From assembly GCF_002797685.1 (NCBI RefSeq), contig NZ_PGFH01000001.1:1736001-1800000 (forward strand): a stretch of 64,000 nt of DNA, given 5' to 3'. Under the pieces are notes generated by a model. It had not been told where the DNA came from. It searched no databases and worked only from the letters and a program-made list of their open reading frames with translations. This document shows positions 26,727 through 37,261 of the stretch, piece by piece; position 1 is the stretch's first letter; the number at the start of each line of letters is the position of its first letter. A program made the translations under genes and the position numbers. This stretch comes from Salinibacterium amurskyense (GTDB taxonomy: Bacteria; Actinomycetota; Actinomycetes; Actinomycetales; Microbacteriaceae).

Positions 26727-26756
26727 CGTATACACAACGTTCAACGTTCGCGTCAC
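26727..26756 (-). promoter_or_regulatory. Candidate promoter of divIVA
   Basis: On the minus strand GTGACG (26756-26751) and TATACG (26732-26727) are 18 bases apart, about 28 bases before the divIVA start. The spacer holds two tandem AACGTTC-like repeats. The 127-base gap after yggT supports separate transcription. Confidence 0.4.
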
Positions 26757-26825
26757 GATCGTACTGACGGAACCTGATTAGTTGCCGCATGCTCTCTGAC
26801 AAGAGTACATCGGCAGTCGCTAGTT

Positions 26826-27119
26826 CTAAAAGCCCCGCAAAATGGAGGTAAGAATTATGCACACAAGCATGACGAGCATCCACGATAGATCGAGCGCTCC
26901 GTTGCCGATTCTCACCATTGGCACGACCTTGCGGACCGCCTTGATCGGAGGATCAGTAATTGTGAAGACAAGCTCGGAAAGCACAAGACCGACGCCGCTG
27001 GGGCGCCATCCTCGAGCAAAAACGACGACGAGGTCGAGGATGAATCGCGCCCACATCGTAAACATGAACAAAGTGATGGCGTAGTAAGCCACCAGGGCAA
27101 TAACAGAAACGGGATTCAC
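26826..27119 (-). CDS. yggT: YggT family membrane protein
   Basis: A 97-residue YggT (CCB3-like) protein with two transmembrane helices (about residues 6-26 and 75-95) around a cytoplasmic loop containing the conserved LVFTITDPPIKAVRKVVPMVRIGNGALDLSWM region (roughly 26870-26980). YggT proteins lie between sepF and divIVA in many Gram-positive dcw regions and are thought to help division or membrane organisation; the mechanism is not established. It starts 43 bases after sepF, with a GC-rich hairpin between them (27146-27163 area). Confidence 0.92.
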   Translation of the reverse strand: MNPVSVIALVAYYAITLFMFTMWARFILDLVVVFARGWRPSGVGLVLSELVFTITDPPIKAVRKVVPMVRIGNGALDLSWMLVMLVCIILTSILRGF

Positions 27120-27162
27120 CCCTCTAGGTTAGCGGGCTGTGAAGGGCCCGCCGCGCAGCGGG

Positions 27163-27633
27163 CTACTGGCCGAAGAAGGAGGCGTCGACGTCGGACTCGA
27201 CCTCGGCCTGCTCGCCACTGACAGCAACGTGGGCGGGAGACAGCAGGAAGACCTTGCTCGTCACACGCTCAATCTTGCCGTAGAGGCCCAGTGAGAGTCC
27301 GCTAGCGAAGTCGACCAAGCGACGCGCATCCGGCTCACTCATCTGCGACAGGTTAATGATGACGGGGATGCCTTCACGGAAGTTTTCCGCGATCAGCTGA
27401 GCGTCCTTGTACTGGCGCGGGTGCACCGTCAAAATCTCGTTCATCTCTGCCTCCGCAGTGCTGGGCGCAGCACGACGCAACGGGGTAACCGGCGCGCGGT
27501 TAGAGCTCGCTGGAGCCGGTGCTGCTGCGACAGGGGCAACCGGCGCGGCTGGCGCAGTCGTTCCCTGCTCGTACTCGTAGTCCTCATCGGCGAGGCCGAG
27601 GTAGACCATTGTCTTGCGCAGTGGGTTGGCCAT
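27163..27633 (-). CDS. sepF: Cell division protein SepF
   Basis: A 156-residue SepF. The N-terminal [22 protein letters not shown] carries the amphipathic membrane-binding segment. An Ala/Pro/Val linker covers about residues 25-65. The C-terminal SepF/DUF552 domain starts near residue 68, with [32 protein letters not shown] and [23 protein letters not shown] across about 27250-27430. SepF anchors FtsZ to the membrane and is essential where FtsA is absent, as in actinobacteria. The gene follows yggS by 36 bases. Confidence 0.95.
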   Translation of the reverse strand: MANPLRKTMVYLGLADEDYEYEQGTTAPAAPVAPVAAAPAPASSNRAPVTPLRRAAPSTAEAEMNEILTVHPRQYKDAQLIAENFREGIPVIINLSQMSEPDARRLVDFASGLSLGLYGKIERVTSKVFLLSPAHVAVSGEQAEVESDVDASFFGQ

Positions 27634-27669
27634 GATAATCCTCCGAATGGTGAAGCTTCTGCTTCGAGA

Positions 27670-28356
27670 TTAACCATGGTCGGGTCGATTTCCCGTGATT
27701 GCCGTGCCAATGCGTAGGTGTGTCGCGCCTTCGCTGATCGCTTCTGCGAAGTCGCCAGACATGCCCATCGAAAGGGCTGAGGCTTCCGGATGCTGCAGCT
27801 GCACGCGCTCAGAGAGACCCCTCAACGCGGCGAACGCCGGCCGCGGGTCTTCACCTAAGGGAGCGACGCCCATGATGCCGCACAGGCGGAGCCCTGGAGC
27901 CGCGGCGACACGATCGGCGAAGGCCTCAAGGTCAGCCGGGACGACGCCACCGCGACCGTGGTCATCAGTGAGGTTGACCTGCACGAACGCATCAATTGGC
28001 GTCTCGGCCTCATCGTTCGCCAACGCGGTAATGAGCGAATCACGATCAACAGAATGAATCGATTGACAGTAGGCACGAACTTGCCGTGCTTTCTTGCTCT
28101 GGAGCTGGCCAACAAAATTCCATCGCAAGTCGAGATCAGCCAGTTCAGCTGCTTTCGCTTGCGCCTCCTGATGTCTGTTCTCGCCGACATCACGAACACC
28201 AAGCCCGTGCAACTCGCGCACGAGACTCGCTGGGTGGAATTTGGTGATCACGATACGCGTGATCGACGACAGATCGCGGGATGCCGCACGTGCGGCATCC
28301 GCGATCCTGTCGTCGACCTCGGCAAGTCGTTCGCCCAACGGAGTTAGGTCGACCAT
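27670..28356 (-). CDS. yggS: PLP homeostasis protein, YggS family
   Basis: A 228-residue PLP-binding protein of the YggS/PROSC family. The PLP lysine is expected in the RIVITKFHP stretch (about residue 39), which replaces the more usual VSKT. GVRDVGENRHQEAQAKA, WNFVGQLQSKKARQV, VQVNLTDD and the C-terminal SMGMSGDFAEAISEGATHLRIGTAI phosphate-binding region are conserved (spread over 27690-28230). It buffers pyridoxal phosphate and has no known enzymatic activity. It starts 5 bases after ftsZ. In many relatives a pgeF-type gene (YfiH) lies between them; it is missing here. Confidence 0.92.
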   Translation of the reverse strand: MVDLTPLGERLAEVDDRIADAARAASRDLSSITRIVITKFHPASLVRELHGLGVRDVGENRHQEAQAKAAELADLDLRWNFVGQLQSKKARQVRAYCQSIHSVDRDSLITALANDEAETPIDAFVQVNLTDDHGRGGVVPADLEAFADRVAAAPGLRLCGIMGVAPLGEDPRPAFAALRGLSERVQLQHPEASALSMGMSGDFAEAISEGATHLRIGTAITGNRPDHG

Positions 28357-28361
28357 CGTGA

Positions 28362-29519
28362 CTACTTCAGGAAGTCAGGAACGTCGAGATCGTTGTCGTT
28401 CTCGTCGTCATCGTCAAAGCTGCGGTCGATCGGCGTTGCCGGAACGACACTCGGCTGCGACTTCCAGTCAGTGTCCTTCGTCGACGCGGAGTCATCCGCT
28501 GCAATGTGCTCGGCCGGGGGCTCGGGCACAACGTAGTTCGTACGACGACCTTCTACGGGCTTAGCCGAAGGCTCTCCCCCGTCGAAGCCGGCAGCGATCA
28601 CCGTTACGCGCACCTCATCACCGAGAGTGTCGTCAATGACGGCACCGAAGATGATGTTGGCTTCACGATGGACGGCCTCTTGAACGAGACGCGCGGCATC
28701 GTTGATCTCAAAGATACCGAGGTTGGATCCGCCCTGAATGGAGAGCAGCACACCGTGCGCTCCATCGATGCTGGCTTCGAGCAACGGGGAGGCAACAGCC
28801 AACTCAGCCGCTTTTATGGCCCGGTCGGCCCCGCGTGATGAGCCAATGCCCATCAGCGCAGAACCAGCACCCTGCATAACCGACTTGACGTCGGCGAAGT
28901 CGAGGTTGATCAGACCCGGGGTCGTGATCAGGTCGGTGATGCCCTGAACGCCGGCGAGGAGCACCTGGTCAGCGGTCGAGAAAGCCTCGAGCATGCTGAT
29001 GCCACGGTCGCTGATCTCGAGAAGGCGATCGTTGGGAACGACGATGAGGGTGTCGACCTCGTTCTTGAGAGTCTCGACACCGATTTCGGCCTGAGATGAA
29101 CGGCGCTTGCCCTCGAAGCCGAAGGGCTTCGTAACGACACCGATCGTGAGTGCACCGATCGACTTAGCGATACGGGCGACCACGGGGGCGCCACCGGTAC
29201 CGGTTCCACCACCCTCTCCGGCCGTGACGAAGACCATGTCAGCACCCGCAAGTGCTTCTTCGATCTCTTCGGCGTGATCTTCGGCGGCACGACGCCCGAC
29301 CTCAGGGTCAGCGCCGGCTCCAAGTCCGCGGGTTAGTTCGCGACCGACGTCAAGCTTCACGTCGGCGTCGCTCATAAGCAGCGCCTGGGCGTCGGTATTG
29401 ATCGCAATAAACTCGACGCCTCGCAGGCCGAGCTCGATCATTCGGTTGACGGCGTTCACGCCACCGCCACCGATGCCGACTACCTTGATGACTGCGAGGT
29501 AGTTCTGGTTTGATGTCAC
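28362..29519 (-). CDS. ftsZ: Cell division GTPase FtsZ
   Basis: A 385-residue FtsZ. The frame is open to 29678, but the GTG at 29519 is chosen because GGAGG lies 6 bases upstream and the protein then opens with [22 protein letters not shown]. The GTP-binding tubulin signature [12 protein letters not shown], the [17 protein letters not shown]-like T-loops and the [22 protein letters not shown] synergy-loop region are in order. An acidic linker leads to the C-terminal peptide DVPDFLK, which binds SepF and FtsW. It polymerises into the division ring. A dyad that may regulate it lies 25-41 bases upstream. Confidence 0.97.
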   Translation of the reverse strand: MTSNQNYLAVIKVVGIGGGGVNAVNRMIELGLRGVEFIAINTDAQALLMSDADVKLDVGRELTRGLGAGADPEVGRRAAEDHAEEIEEALAGADMVFVTAGEGGGTGTGGAPVVARIAKSIGALTIGVVTKPFGFEGKRRSSQAEIGVETLKNEVDTLIVVPNDRLLEISDRGISMLEAFSTADQVLLAGVQGITDLITTPGLINLDFADVKSVMQGAGSALMGIGSSRGADRAIKAAELAVASPLLEASIDGAHGVLLSIQGGSNLGIFEINDAARLVQEAVHREANIIFGAVIDDTLGDEVRVTVIAAGFDGGEPSAKPVEGRRTNYVVPEPPAEHIAADDSASTKDTDWKSQPSVVPATPIDRSFDDDDENDNDLDVPDFLK

Positions 29520-29543
29520 TTTCGGCCTCCACTGGAAACTATC

Positions 29544-29560
29544 AACCTCGACTTGAGGTT
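29544..29560 (-). promoter_or_regulatory. Dyad AACCTC-N5-GAGGTT upstream of ftsZ, candidate MerR-type operator
   Basis: The arms AACCTC (29544-29549) and GAGGTT (29555-29560) are perfect inverted repeats with a 5-base spacer, 25 bases before the ftsZ GTG. The shape resembles MerR-family operators. FtsR, a MerR regulator of ftsZ in Corynebacterium, has a homologue in this window at 60159-60857. Binding here is an inference. Confidence 0.5.
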
Positions 29561-29693
29561 TAAAGTTATGCTCAGTATGTATTTCTTTTGTTGAGAGTAT
29601 GCGGATAGCGCCCCACACGGATGCACCGTGAGCCGCGTGTCGGAAAGTGTTCAGCCAAATCGGGGCACAGCGCACCACACCGAGGGCGCGGCA

Positions 29694-30761
29694 CTAGCTG
29701 GGACGGAAAATTCCGTTGCTGGGAGCCGAGACATCGAACTCGCCGGCCTCGGCAGGATCCCGCTGAGAAATGAGAGCTTCGAGCAGCGCAGCCTTGCGTG
29801 CTGAGTCGCTAGCGCTACCCCACACCACGCGCTGGCCCACACCGGAGAGCACAAACGACACGTCGTCTTTTGTGGTCGCCGACACACTTTCCACACGGGC
29901 ACGAAGATCAGCGGGCAGCGCGAGCAACACCTCAGTGACTGCGGCAAAGGCGGGGCTCGACGTATCTGCTCCCCCAATATCGATGAGCGGCACACCAGCG
30001 ATCCGTTCAGCCGACTCTTGAATTGTGATCCCGGCAGGATCGACGAGCGTGAAGACGCCATCAATCGTGACCGAACCGATCGGCTCACGTTCGACGATGT
30101 GAACCAGAAGGGTATCCGGGGGCACGATTTCGGTCACGTAGCTGCGGATCAAAGGGAATACCGAGAGCTCGGTATTGATGGCGTCAAAGTCGAGCAGCGC
30201 GAGCGGCGTGCCCTCTTGAGTCTCTACCGCTGCTTGGATCTCAGCAGGATCAATACGGTTCGTGCCGTCGACGATCACGGTTCGCAGAGCCAAAATGGGC
30301 GAGAAAACAGCGACCGCGATGAGCCCGAGGAGAACAGCGACAAGAGCTGCAATCGAGAGCAGCGTGTATTTGCGAGTGCGAGCTCGACGAGTGAATCGAC
30401 GCAGCTCAGCCTTCTCTGCCCGTCGTCGATCGCGCGCCGCACGACGAAGCTGCCGCTTGGCGACCACATCAGGACTTGGTTCTGCGCGGCTGAGCCGAAA
30501 ACGGCTGCGCTCCCGTGGAGTGCGGGGTGCTTTCTTCCCGGCAGTCGGAGTGCTCGCCTCGCGCGCGGCACTCGGCGCTGGAGCGCGCGTGGCGGTGGGA
30601 GAACTGACCTTCGGTGCACGCGACGCCCGCAGTTTCTTCGAGGAAACCGCACTGTCACCACCGGTTGCACCAGAATCGGCGGCACCGCGCTTACGACGTG
30701 GCTTTGCCGATGCGGGGTCGGGCTGTTGCGCAGCCTTGTCGAATCCTTCAGGCCTCTTCAC
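29694..30761 (-). CDS. ftsQ: Cell division protein FtsQ
   Basis: A 355-residue FtsQ/DivIB. The GTG at 30761 lies inside the last codons of murC (14-base overlap), which suits a tightly packed operon; longer frames would run far into murC. The first 130 residues are basic and low complexity, an actinobacterial extension. One transmembrane helix follows (about residues 149-172, [20 protein letters not shown]). The POTRA domain ([22 protein letters not shown]) and the FtsQ C-terminal domain follow. FtsQ bridges FtsL/FtsB with the rest of the divisome. The gap to ftsZ is 174 bases and holds the ftsZ regulatory region. Confidence 0.92.
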   Translation of the reverse strand: MKRPEGFDKAAQQPDPASAKPRRKRGAADSGATGGDSAVSSKKLRASRAPKVSSPTATRAPAPSAAREASTPTAGKKAPRTPRERSRFRLSRAEPSPDVVAKRQLRRAARDRRRAEKAELRRFTRRARTRKYTLLSIAALVAVLLGLIAVAVFSPILALRTVIVDGTNRIDPAEIQAAVETQEGTPLALLDFDAINTELSVFPLIRSYVTEIVPPDTLLVHIVEREPIGSVTIDGVFTLVDPAGITIQESAERIAGVPLIDIGGADTSSPAFAAVTEVLLALPADLRARVESVSATTKDDVSFVLSGVGQRVVWGSASDSARKAALLEALISQRDPAEAGEFDVSAPSNGIFRPS

Positions 30762-32196
30762 TCGGCACCTGATCTGCCCCGGGCGCGGTGTGCCCAGCCC
30801 CGCCGGAACGGCGATCGATTGCGGAGATGAGCTGCGGAATGATGCGATACACATCGCCACAGCTCAACGTCATCACGATGTCGCCCTCGCGAGCGACCTC
30901 GGCGACGCGCTGCGCGGCCAACTCCCAATCGGGAACAAAATCAACGCGCTTCGAGTCAACAAAGCGCGATGACACGAGCTCGCCGGTGACTCCCGGGATC
31001 GGGTCTTCGCGCGCCCCGAAAACATCGAGCACTACTGTGTGATCGGCAAGTCGCTCATACACTTCGGCAAACTCGGATGCCATATCGCGCGTGCGACTGA
31101 ACAAGTGCGGCTGGTGAACGGCGATCAATCGCCCCTCGCCGACAACGCTGCGAGCCCCACTCAGCGCGGCTTCCACCTCGGTGGGATGGTGGGCGTAGTC
31201 GTCGTACACACTGACGCCATCGACCACCGCGTGCAGCTCAAAGCGGCGCTGAGTACCCGCGAACGTGGAAACCGCATCGATAGCAGCGCCCAGCTCGTGG
31301 CCAAGCCCGATCAGCACGGCAATGGCGCCCGTGGCGTTTATGGCGTTGTGGCGGCCAGGGACGGCGAGTTGAACTCGCTCTTCGCGACCGTCGACAACGA
31401 TCGTGAAGGCTACCGGCCCTTGAGCCGTAATCGAGTGAATGCGAACCGTGGCATCCGCCGCTTCACCGAACGTGACGACGTTGTCGTGTTCAAGGCGCTG
31501 AGTTACGCGCACCGCTCCAGCATCATCACTCGACACCACCACAGCTTCGGTCGCCTTGGCAGCGAACTCAACGAACGCGTCATCGAACGCTTCGTGCGAG
31601 CCATAGTGGTCAAGGTGATCGGCGTCCACATTCGTAATGAGGGCGATCGCTGTGGAGTACAGCAAGAACGAGCCATCGGACTCGTCGGCTTCGACAACAA
31701 AGATGTCATCGGTGCCTGAGCCTGAGCTCGTGCCCAATCCCTGGATAATGCCGCCGTTGACGAAACTCGGCGATGCACCAAGTTCACGGAGCGCGGTGAT
31801 AATCATTCCCGTGGACGTTGTCTTGCCGTGTGCCCCTGCAACAGCAATCAGTCGATCGCTACCGACCAGCCACGCTAAGGCCTGGGAACGGTGCAGTACC
31901 GGGATGCCGCGCTCAACCGCAGCGACGTACTCGGGGTTATCGGGCCAGAGCGCACCCGTGTAGACGAGAGCCTCAGCATCACCGAGGTTTGCGGCGTCGT
32001 GCCCGATAGCAATTGTGGCGCCGGCGGCGCGCAGCGACTCGACGTTGGCGTTCGCTGCGCGGTCTGAACCTGTCACGGTAATTCCGGCATCCAAGAACAT
32101 GCGGGCGATGCCGCTCATTCCTGAGCCACCCACCCCGACGAAGTGCGCCGAGCGCAAGGGTCCGGGCAGCGGCATAGACAAATCGGGGAAGATCAT
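30748..32196 (-). CDS. murC: UDP-N-acetylmuramate--L-alanine ligase
   Basis: A 482-residue Mur ligase that adds L-alanine to UDP-MurNAc. It begins with [20 protein letters not shown] (Rossmann fold) and has the ATP site [26 protein letters not shown] with the conserved acidic residues, and [15 protein letters not shown], which is characteristic of MurC. Its start overlaps the murG stop by 4 bases (ATGA), indicating coupling. It is the second-last mur gene of the cluster. Confidence 0.96.
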   Translation of the reverse strand: MIFPDLSMPLPGPLRSAHFVGVGGSGMSGIARMFLDAGITVTGSDRAANANVESLRAAGATIAIGHDAANLGDAEALVYTGALWPDNPEYVAAVERGIPVLHRSQALAWLVGSDRLIAVAGAHGKTTSTGMIITALRELGASPSFVNGGIIQGLGTSSGSGTDDIFVVEADESDGSFLLYSTAIALITNVDADHLDHYGSHEAFDDAFVEFAAKATEAVVVSSDDAGAVRVTQRLEHDNVVTFGEAADATVRIHSITAQGPVAFTIVVDGREERVQLAVPGRHNAINATGAIAVLIGLGHELGAAIDAVSTFAGTQRRFELHAVVDGVSVYDDYAHHPTEVEAALSGARSVVGEGRLIAVHQPHLFSRTRDMASEFAEVYERLADHTVVLDVFGAREDPIPGVTGELVSSRFVDSKRVDFVPDWELAAQRVAEVAREGDIVMTLSCGDVYRIIPQLISAIDRRSGGAGHTAPGADQVPSEEA

Positions 32197-33287
32197 GATG
32201 TCAATGGTAGATCGCGCGAGAGGGCCAGATCGACGAGCTCGAGCATCCGGTCGGTTCCGTCAAGAGAACCCACCGTGGATGCGCGGGCCGCCATATCAGC
32301 GATGAGTGCCCGTTTACGCAGCATGGGCACGAGCTCGGAGCTCACCCACTGGGGAACAAACTGGCTGTCCGCGACAAGAATGGCGGCGCCCGCATCCACG
32401 GCGGTGCGAGCGTTGTACTTCTGCTCGCCGTTGCCGACCGGGTAAGGAACATAGATTGCCGGGATGCCCAGGCCAGTGAGCTCCGCCACCGTCGAGGTTC
32501 CTGCGCGTGCGATTGCCAGGTCAGCAGCCGCGAGAGCCAGTTCCATCCGGTCGCAATATTTGACGACAACATACCCGGGGAGTTGAGGGTCCTCCACGGC
32601 ATCGCGGTACTCCCCCGTGATGTGGAGCACTTGCCAACCGGCGCCGAGAATGCGGGTGATTGACGCCGCAATCGTGTCATTGATGCGCTTGGCGCCGGAG
32701 GATCCGCCCGTCACGAGCAGCGTCGGCTTCTGGGGGTCGAGCCCAAAGAACGGGTCAGCTTCGGTGCGGGCGGCGAAGCGATCGAGTGTCTCGATTTCTG
32801 CACGCAACGGCATTCCGACGACCACGCCACCACGGATGGGCGTGCGGTCGAAAGCAGTACCAACGAATGGAGTGAAAAACGATCCCAAGCGGTTGGCAAT
32901 ACCCGGGCGGCTATTTGCCTCGTGGATAACGAGCGGAATCTTGGCCTTGCGCGCCCCCAGATAGGCGGGTGCAGCGACGTAGCCGCCGAAACCGATGACA
33001 ACATCTACCTGGCGTTCGGTGATGATCTCGACCACTTCGTCGATCGTTGCGCGAAGGCGAGCAGGAAACTTCAGCGCGGCGCGGTTGGGGCGACGAGGGA
33101 ACGGGAGCTTAGCAATCGTGAGCAGTTCGAAACCGCGCTCGGGCACCAAACGCGCCTCAAGCCCTTCTTCGGTGCCCAAGACCAGCACTTCAGCTTCGGG
33201 CTCACGCACACGAATGCGTTCGGCGACAGCCAGCAAGGGATTGACGTGGCCGGCTGTGCCGCCACCCGCCAGTAAATACGTGGTCAT
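32193..33287 (-). CDS. murG: Lipid II synthase MurG (GlcNAc transferase)
   Basis: A 364-residue glycosyltransferase that transfers GlcNAc onto lipid I to give lipid II on the inner membrane face. The ATG at 33287 overlaps the ftsW stop by 4 bases and gives the standard [20 protein letters not shown]-terminus; longer frames run into fts[49 protein letters not shown] and [23 protein letters not shown] are the expected substrate motifs. Overlap with both neighbours shows a coupled ftsW-murG-murC unit. Confidence 0.97.
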   Translation of the reverse strand: MTTYLLAGGGTAGHVNPLLAVAERIRVREPEAEVLVLGTEEGLEARLVPERGFELLTIAKLPFPRRPNRAALKFPARLRATIDEVVEIITERQVDVVIGFGGYVAAPAYLGARKAKIPLVIHEANSRPGIANRLGSFFTPFVGTAFDRTPIRGGVVVGMPLRAEIETLDRFAARTEADPFFGLDPQKPTLLVTGGSSGAKRINDTIAASITRILGAGWQVLHITGEYRDAVEDPQLPGYVVVKYCDRMELALAAADLAIARAGTSTVAELTGLGIPAIYVPYPVGNGEQKYNARTAVDAGAAILVADSQFVPQWVSSELVPMLRKRALIADMAARASTVGSLDGTDRMLELVDLALSRDLPLTS

Positions 33288-34678
33288 CGACGTCCTCGAG
33301 CTCGATTTGCGGCCAACATGCGTGAACGATCCGCGGGCGACTGTACAGGAGCTTCCTGCACCGCGGCAGCCCCCTTGCCTGCAGCCTTTGGCTTGCCAGG
33401 GGTTGCGGCCGGGCGTGGCGTCGAAGCCCCCGGCTTGTTGCCAGCGCGGGCGAACGAGAGCACAACGCCAATAGCGAGCAGCGTGGCGATGAGCGCCGAG
33501 CCACCTGTCGATATTAGTGGCAGCGGTACTCCCAGAACGGGGAGAACACCAAGCACTACAGCGATGTTGACGAAGGCTTGACCAACGACCCACACCATTA
33601 CACCGGCCGTGGTGATGCGCACAAAGCTGTCGTTCGTCGAGCGGATAATGCGCACGAATGCGACAGCGAGCGTGACGAAGAGGAGGAGCACAACGACGGC
33701 GCCGATAAGTCCAAGTTCTTCACCGATGATGGCGAAAACATAGTCGCTGTCGGCGTGAGGCAGCCAACCTCGTTTAGCGACCGAGTTGCCAAGACCCCGG
33801 CCAAAGAGGCCGCCACCCGCAAGCGCCCAATAAGCGTGCTCGATTTGCCAGCACGTGTCTTGGTAGTCGAGTTCAGTACAACCGTTAAGCCACACGCCGA
33901 TTCGCGAGGTACGAGACCCGCTTGTGGTTGCGAACATGATTGCGCCTAGCGCAACGACGACTACGCCCACAGCGAGGAAGCGCAGCTTCACCCCGGCAAA
34001 GAAAAGGCAGGAGAAAACAATGAGCAGCATGATGGATGCTGTTCCCAAGTCGTTTCCGATCAGCACGAATCCAATAGCGGCGCCGGCCACCGGGCCAACG
34101 GGCAGCAGCACCTGTTTCCAGTCGCCGAGCTGATCTTGCTTTGTGGAGAGCACCCATGCCACCCACACGATGACTGCGACCTTGACGAACTCCGATGGTT
34201 GCGCGCTGAACGACCCGATCTGAATCCAGTTTTGGTTTCCGCCGTAGCCCCAACCGATACCGGGAACGAAAACGAGAAGTTGCAGTACTCCGCCGAGGAT
34301 GAGCCCGGGAAGAGCCCAGCGCTTCCAGAATCGCACCGGGGCGCGCGAGGCGACGAGCATGAGCGGGATTCCGATGAGGGCGAATGCGGTCTGGCGCAAG
34401 AAACTGCCGAAGAAACCTTGGTCGGCAGCGTACGACTCCACCGAGGACGACGAGAGCACCATGACGAGGCCAAAAATGACCAAGAACAAGGTGGTGCCGA
34501 ATAGCAAGAAGAAGTCACTCGACTGTGCAGAGAAGATCTTCTTGACGGGAACGCGAGCGGCGACCGGCTTGTCGGAGGGTCCAGTCGACGCCGCGGGCTT
34601 CGCGGCGGGATCCTGTCGAGGCTGCGGCGCTGAGTTAGTCGACCGCGGGGGCCGTTGTGGTCGCTGAGGAGGCGCCAT
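33284..34678 (-). CDS. ftsW: Peptidoglycan glycosyltransferase FtsW
   Basis: A 464-residue SEDS-family polymerase of septal glycan strands with about ten transmembrane helices between residues 55 and 415. The N-terminal 45 residues and C-terminal 60 residues are basic, proline-rich and cytoplasmic. The WIQIGSFSAQPSEFVKVAVI stretch is the SEDS signature, and the catalytic-site region RTSRIGVWLNG plus GGGLFGRGLGNSVAKRGWLPHADSDYVFAIIGEELG (about 33690-33830) are clear. The ATG has AGGAGG 8 bases upstream, inside the end of murD, with a 44-base overlap. It acts with FtsI. Confidence 0.96.
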   Translation of the reverse strand: MAPPQRPQRPPRSTNSAPQPRQDPAAKPAASTGPSDKPVAARVPVKKIFSAQSSDFFLLFGTTLFLVIFGLVMVLSSSSVESYAADQGFFGSFLRQTAFALIGIPLMLVASRAPVRFWKRWALPGLILGGVLQLLVFVPGIGWGYGGNQNWIQIGSFSAQPSEFVKVAVIVWVAWVLSTKQDQLGDWKQVLLPVGPVAGAAIGFVLIGNDLGTASIMLLIVFSCLFFAGVKLRFLAVGVVVVALGAIMFATTSGSRTSRIGVWLNGCTELDYQDTCWQIEHAYWALAGGGLFGRGLGNSVAKRGWLPHADSDYVFAIIGEELGLIGAVVVLLLFVTLAVAFVRIIRSTNDSFVRITTAGVMVWVVGQAFVNIAVVLGVLPVLGVPLPLISTGGSALIATLLAIGVVLSFARAGNKPGASTPRPAATPGKPKAAGKGAAAVQEAPVQSPADRSRMLAANRARGRR

Positions 34679-36179
34679 CGTCGTTTCCTCCTACTCGTTC
34701 GAGCACTGCTGCTGCGAACTTTTCTCCGCGATCCGAATAACTACTGAACTGATCCATGGATGCCGCTGCCGGCGCCAATAAGACGGTGTCGCCTTCTGAA
34801 GCGATCCCGTGCGCCATCTCTACGGCGCGCGGCATCACGTGATTAGTGTCAGTCGCGTCGACCTCGAAGACCGGAATCTGGGGCGCGTGTCGCTCGAATG
34901 CCGCCCGGATTGTCAGCCTGTCGTTACCAATAACGATCGCTGCTTTGAGCCGCGGCGCGTGCTTGGCCACGAGTGGCGCAACATCCACGCCCTTCAGCAG
35001 ACCGCCCACAATCCACACCACAGGGTCTGCGGCAGACAAGGAAGCGCTGGCGGCGTGCGAATTGGTCGCTTTGGAATCGTTGATCCACGTCACTCCCCCA
35101 CTCACGAGCACGACCTGGTTACGGTGTGCATCAATCTCGAAGCTCGCAACTCCAGCGCGCAGCGCTTCGACGCTCACCCCGGCCGCGCGCACGAGCGCAC
35201 TAGCAGCCAGAATGTTCGCGACCATGTGAGGCGCAGCGAGATGACGTTGCTGCAGTTCGTCGAGTGTGAAAAGTTCGAGCGCGGCGTTGTGACGGTCGTC
35301 TCCGAACGCACGGTCAGCCAGAATGTCGCTCACGATTCCGAAGTCGCTGGGCCCCGGAGTGTCGAGGCCAAAGCCGATTGCCCGGCATCCCTCGATGACA
35401 TCGGCGTCTTCGACCATCGCCTGAGTCTCGACGACTGCTCGGTTGTAGACCGCCGCGACCTTCGTGTTGGCATAGACCGTTGCTTTCGCTGCGGCGTATG
35501 CGTCCCGCGAGCCATGCCAGTCGAGGTGGTCGTCCGCAAAATTGAGGCACACGCTAGCGAGGGGCGAGATTGCACCAACGCCGTCGCGCGGCATCCCGTG
35601 CAATTGGAAGCTCGAGAGTTCGACCACGAGAAAGTCGAAGCCATCGGGATAGCGGATCGCATCGAGAACGGGAATGCCGATGTTGCCGACGGCTCCTGCG
35701 CGAAAACCTGCGGTTGTCAGGATGTGAGCGGTCAACTGCGCCGTGGTGGTCTTGCCGTTGGTTCCCGTGATCGCGATCCATTCGGCGGGAGTGCCCGTTT
35801 TGTCGCGCAAGCGCCACGCGAGTTCGATCTCGGTCCACCGGGCAACATTATTCTCGCGGCACCATGCCAGCAGAGCGTGGTCGAGAGGGTAGCCCGGTGA
35901 AACGATCACGACATCGGGGGTATGCGCTGCTAGCGCGGCGACTTGAGCCTCTGAACTACCGCCGAGCGCGAGCGTGGCACCAATGACCTGCGCCATTTCG
36001 ATGCGGTTCTCGGATGCGGCATCCGCGATCACTAGAACGTCAGCTTTCAGCTCGGTGAGGGTGTCTGCCGCAGAGAAGCCTGTTGCGCCCAGCCCGAGTA
36101 CGGCAACGCGGAGCTCGCTCCACGCTGCGTTCCAACTGGTGAATGAAGTGAGGTCACGCACAGCTACTGATTGATCCAT
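34635..36179 (-). CDS. murD: UDP-N-acetylmuramoylalanine--D-glutamate ligase
   Basis: A 514-residue Mur ligase adding D-glutamate to UDP-MurNAc-L-Ala. It has an N-terminal Rossmann region ([18 protein letters not shown]), the ATP site [50 protein letters not shown] and the C-terminal [16 protein letters not shown], all MurD hallmarks. It is somewhat longer than average. Its start overlaps the end of mraY by 16 bases and its end overlaps ftsW by 44 bases. Confidence 0.96.
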   Translation of the reverse strand: MDQSVAVRDLTSFTSWNAAWSELRVAVLGLGATGFSAADTLTELKADVLVIADAASENRIEMAQVIGATLALGGSSEAQVAALAAHTPDVVIVSPGYPLDHALLAWCRENNVARWTEIELAWRLRDKTGTPAEWIAITGTNGKTTTAQLTAHILTTAGFRAGAVGNIGIPVLDAIRYPDGFDFLVVELSSFQLHGMPRDGVGAISPLASVCLNFADDHLDWHGSRDAYAAAKATVYANTKVAAVYNRAVVETQAMVEDADVIEGCRAIGFGLDTPGPSDFGIVSDILADRAFGDDRHNAALELFTLDELQQRHLAAPHMVANILAASALVRAAGVSVEALRAGVASFEIDAHRNQVVLVSGGVTWINDSKATNSHAASASLSAADPVVWIVGGLLKGVDVAPLVAKHAPRLKAAIVIGNDRLTIRAAFERHAPQIPVFEVDATDTNHVMPRAVEMAHGIASEGDTVLLAPAAASMDQFSSYSDRGEKFAAAVLERVGGNDDGASSATTTAPAVD

Positions 36180-37261
36180 TCGAGATAGAAGGTTCCGACA
36201 CCGGCAGCGACGAAGAGCGCCGCGATAAGCCAGAAGCGCACCACAACGGTGACTTCGGCCCAGCCTTTGAGCTCGAAGTGATGATGCAGTGGACTCATCA
36301 AGAAGATACGTTTTCCACCGGTGATCTTGAAGTAAGCGCGTTGCAAAATTACTGAACCGGTGACGATGAGGAAGAGACCACCGATGAGCACGAGGAGAAG
36401 TTCAGTGCGGCTCATGATGGCGAGAGCAGCAAGTGCGCCACCGAGACCGAGCGAGCCGGTGTCTCCCATGAAGACCTGAGCCGGCGACGTGTTCCACCAG
36501 AGGAATCCGATGAGCGCTCCGGCGATAGCGGCAGCGATGATCGCGAGGTCTAGCGGGTCACGCACCTCGTAGCACTTGTAGAGCACCTCGCGGTCGATGC
36601 TGGGGTTGCTGCACGACTGGTTGTTCTGCCAGAACCCAATCACGATGTACGAGGAGATCGCGAAAATTGCCGACCCCGTCGCAAGACCGTCGAGCCCGTC
36701 AGCGACGTTGACACCGTTCGAGGTGCTCACGATGATGAGCGTCACCCAAATAGCGAACAGAATTGCGCCGGCAACAACGCCGAACGTCGCAAGGTCAAGC
36801 CACGGAATGTCGCGGATGCCCGAAATCATCGATGACGCCGGCGTCAAACCACCCGGGTCCGGAAAATTCAACGCAAGAGCGGCGAAACCTGCAGCCACGA
36901 TGACCTGGCCGGCCACTTTAGACCAGCCGCCCAATCCAAGGCTGCGCTGCTTGCGGGTCTTCATGAAGTCATCGATAAAGCCGATGAGACCGAGGCCCAC
37001 CATGAGGTAGATCACCAAAAGGCCTGAAAGCGTCACCGGCTCGCTCGCGACCCAATGACCGACGAAGTAACCAATCGTCGCGCCCAAAATAAAGACGATT
37101 CCGCCCATTGTGGGCGTTCCACGTTTGGTGTGGTGACTCTCGGGGCCGTCGTCACGGATGAACTGGCCCCACTTCAAACGGACGAAGAGCCGGATGAACA
37201 TCGGCGTGAGTAGAAGGGTAAAGACGAGAGAGAATCCCGCCGCAATGAGCAGAGCGATCAT
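36164..37261 (-). CDS. mraY: Phospho-MurNAc-pentapeptide transferase MraY
   Basis: A 365-residue integral membrane enzyme that forms lipid I from UDP-MurNAc-pentapeptide and undecaprenyl phosphate. About ten helices are visible. Family motifs are [20 protein letters not shown] near residue 40, [16 protein letters not shown] with the DD magnesium motif, [18 protein letters not shown], and [12 protein letters not shown], with the final HHHFELKGW. The start overlaps the murF stop by 4 bases. Confidence 0.97.
   Translation of the reverse strand: MIALLIAAGFSLVFTLLLTPMFIRLFVRLKWGQFIRDDGPESHHTKRGTPTMGGIVFILGATIGYFVGHWVASEPVTLSGLLVIYLMVGLGLIGFIDDFMKTRKQRSLGLGGWSKVAGQVIVAAGFAALALNFPDPGGLTPASSMISGIRDIPWLDLATFGVVAGAILFAIWVTLIIVSTSNGVNVADGLDGLATGSAIFAISSYIVIGFWQNNQSCSNPSIDREVLYKCYEVRDPLDLAIIAAAIAGALIGFLWWNTSPAQVFMGDTGSLGLGGALAALAIMSRTELLLVLIGGLFLIVTGSVILQRAYFKITGGKRIFLMSPLHHHFELKGWAEVTVVVRFWLIAALFVAAGVGTFYLEWINQ

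Noticed and set aside
27670-28356. YggS lacking the usual VSKT lysine motif
   Set aside because: The lysine is still present in VITKFHP at the expected position, so PLP binding is probably kept.
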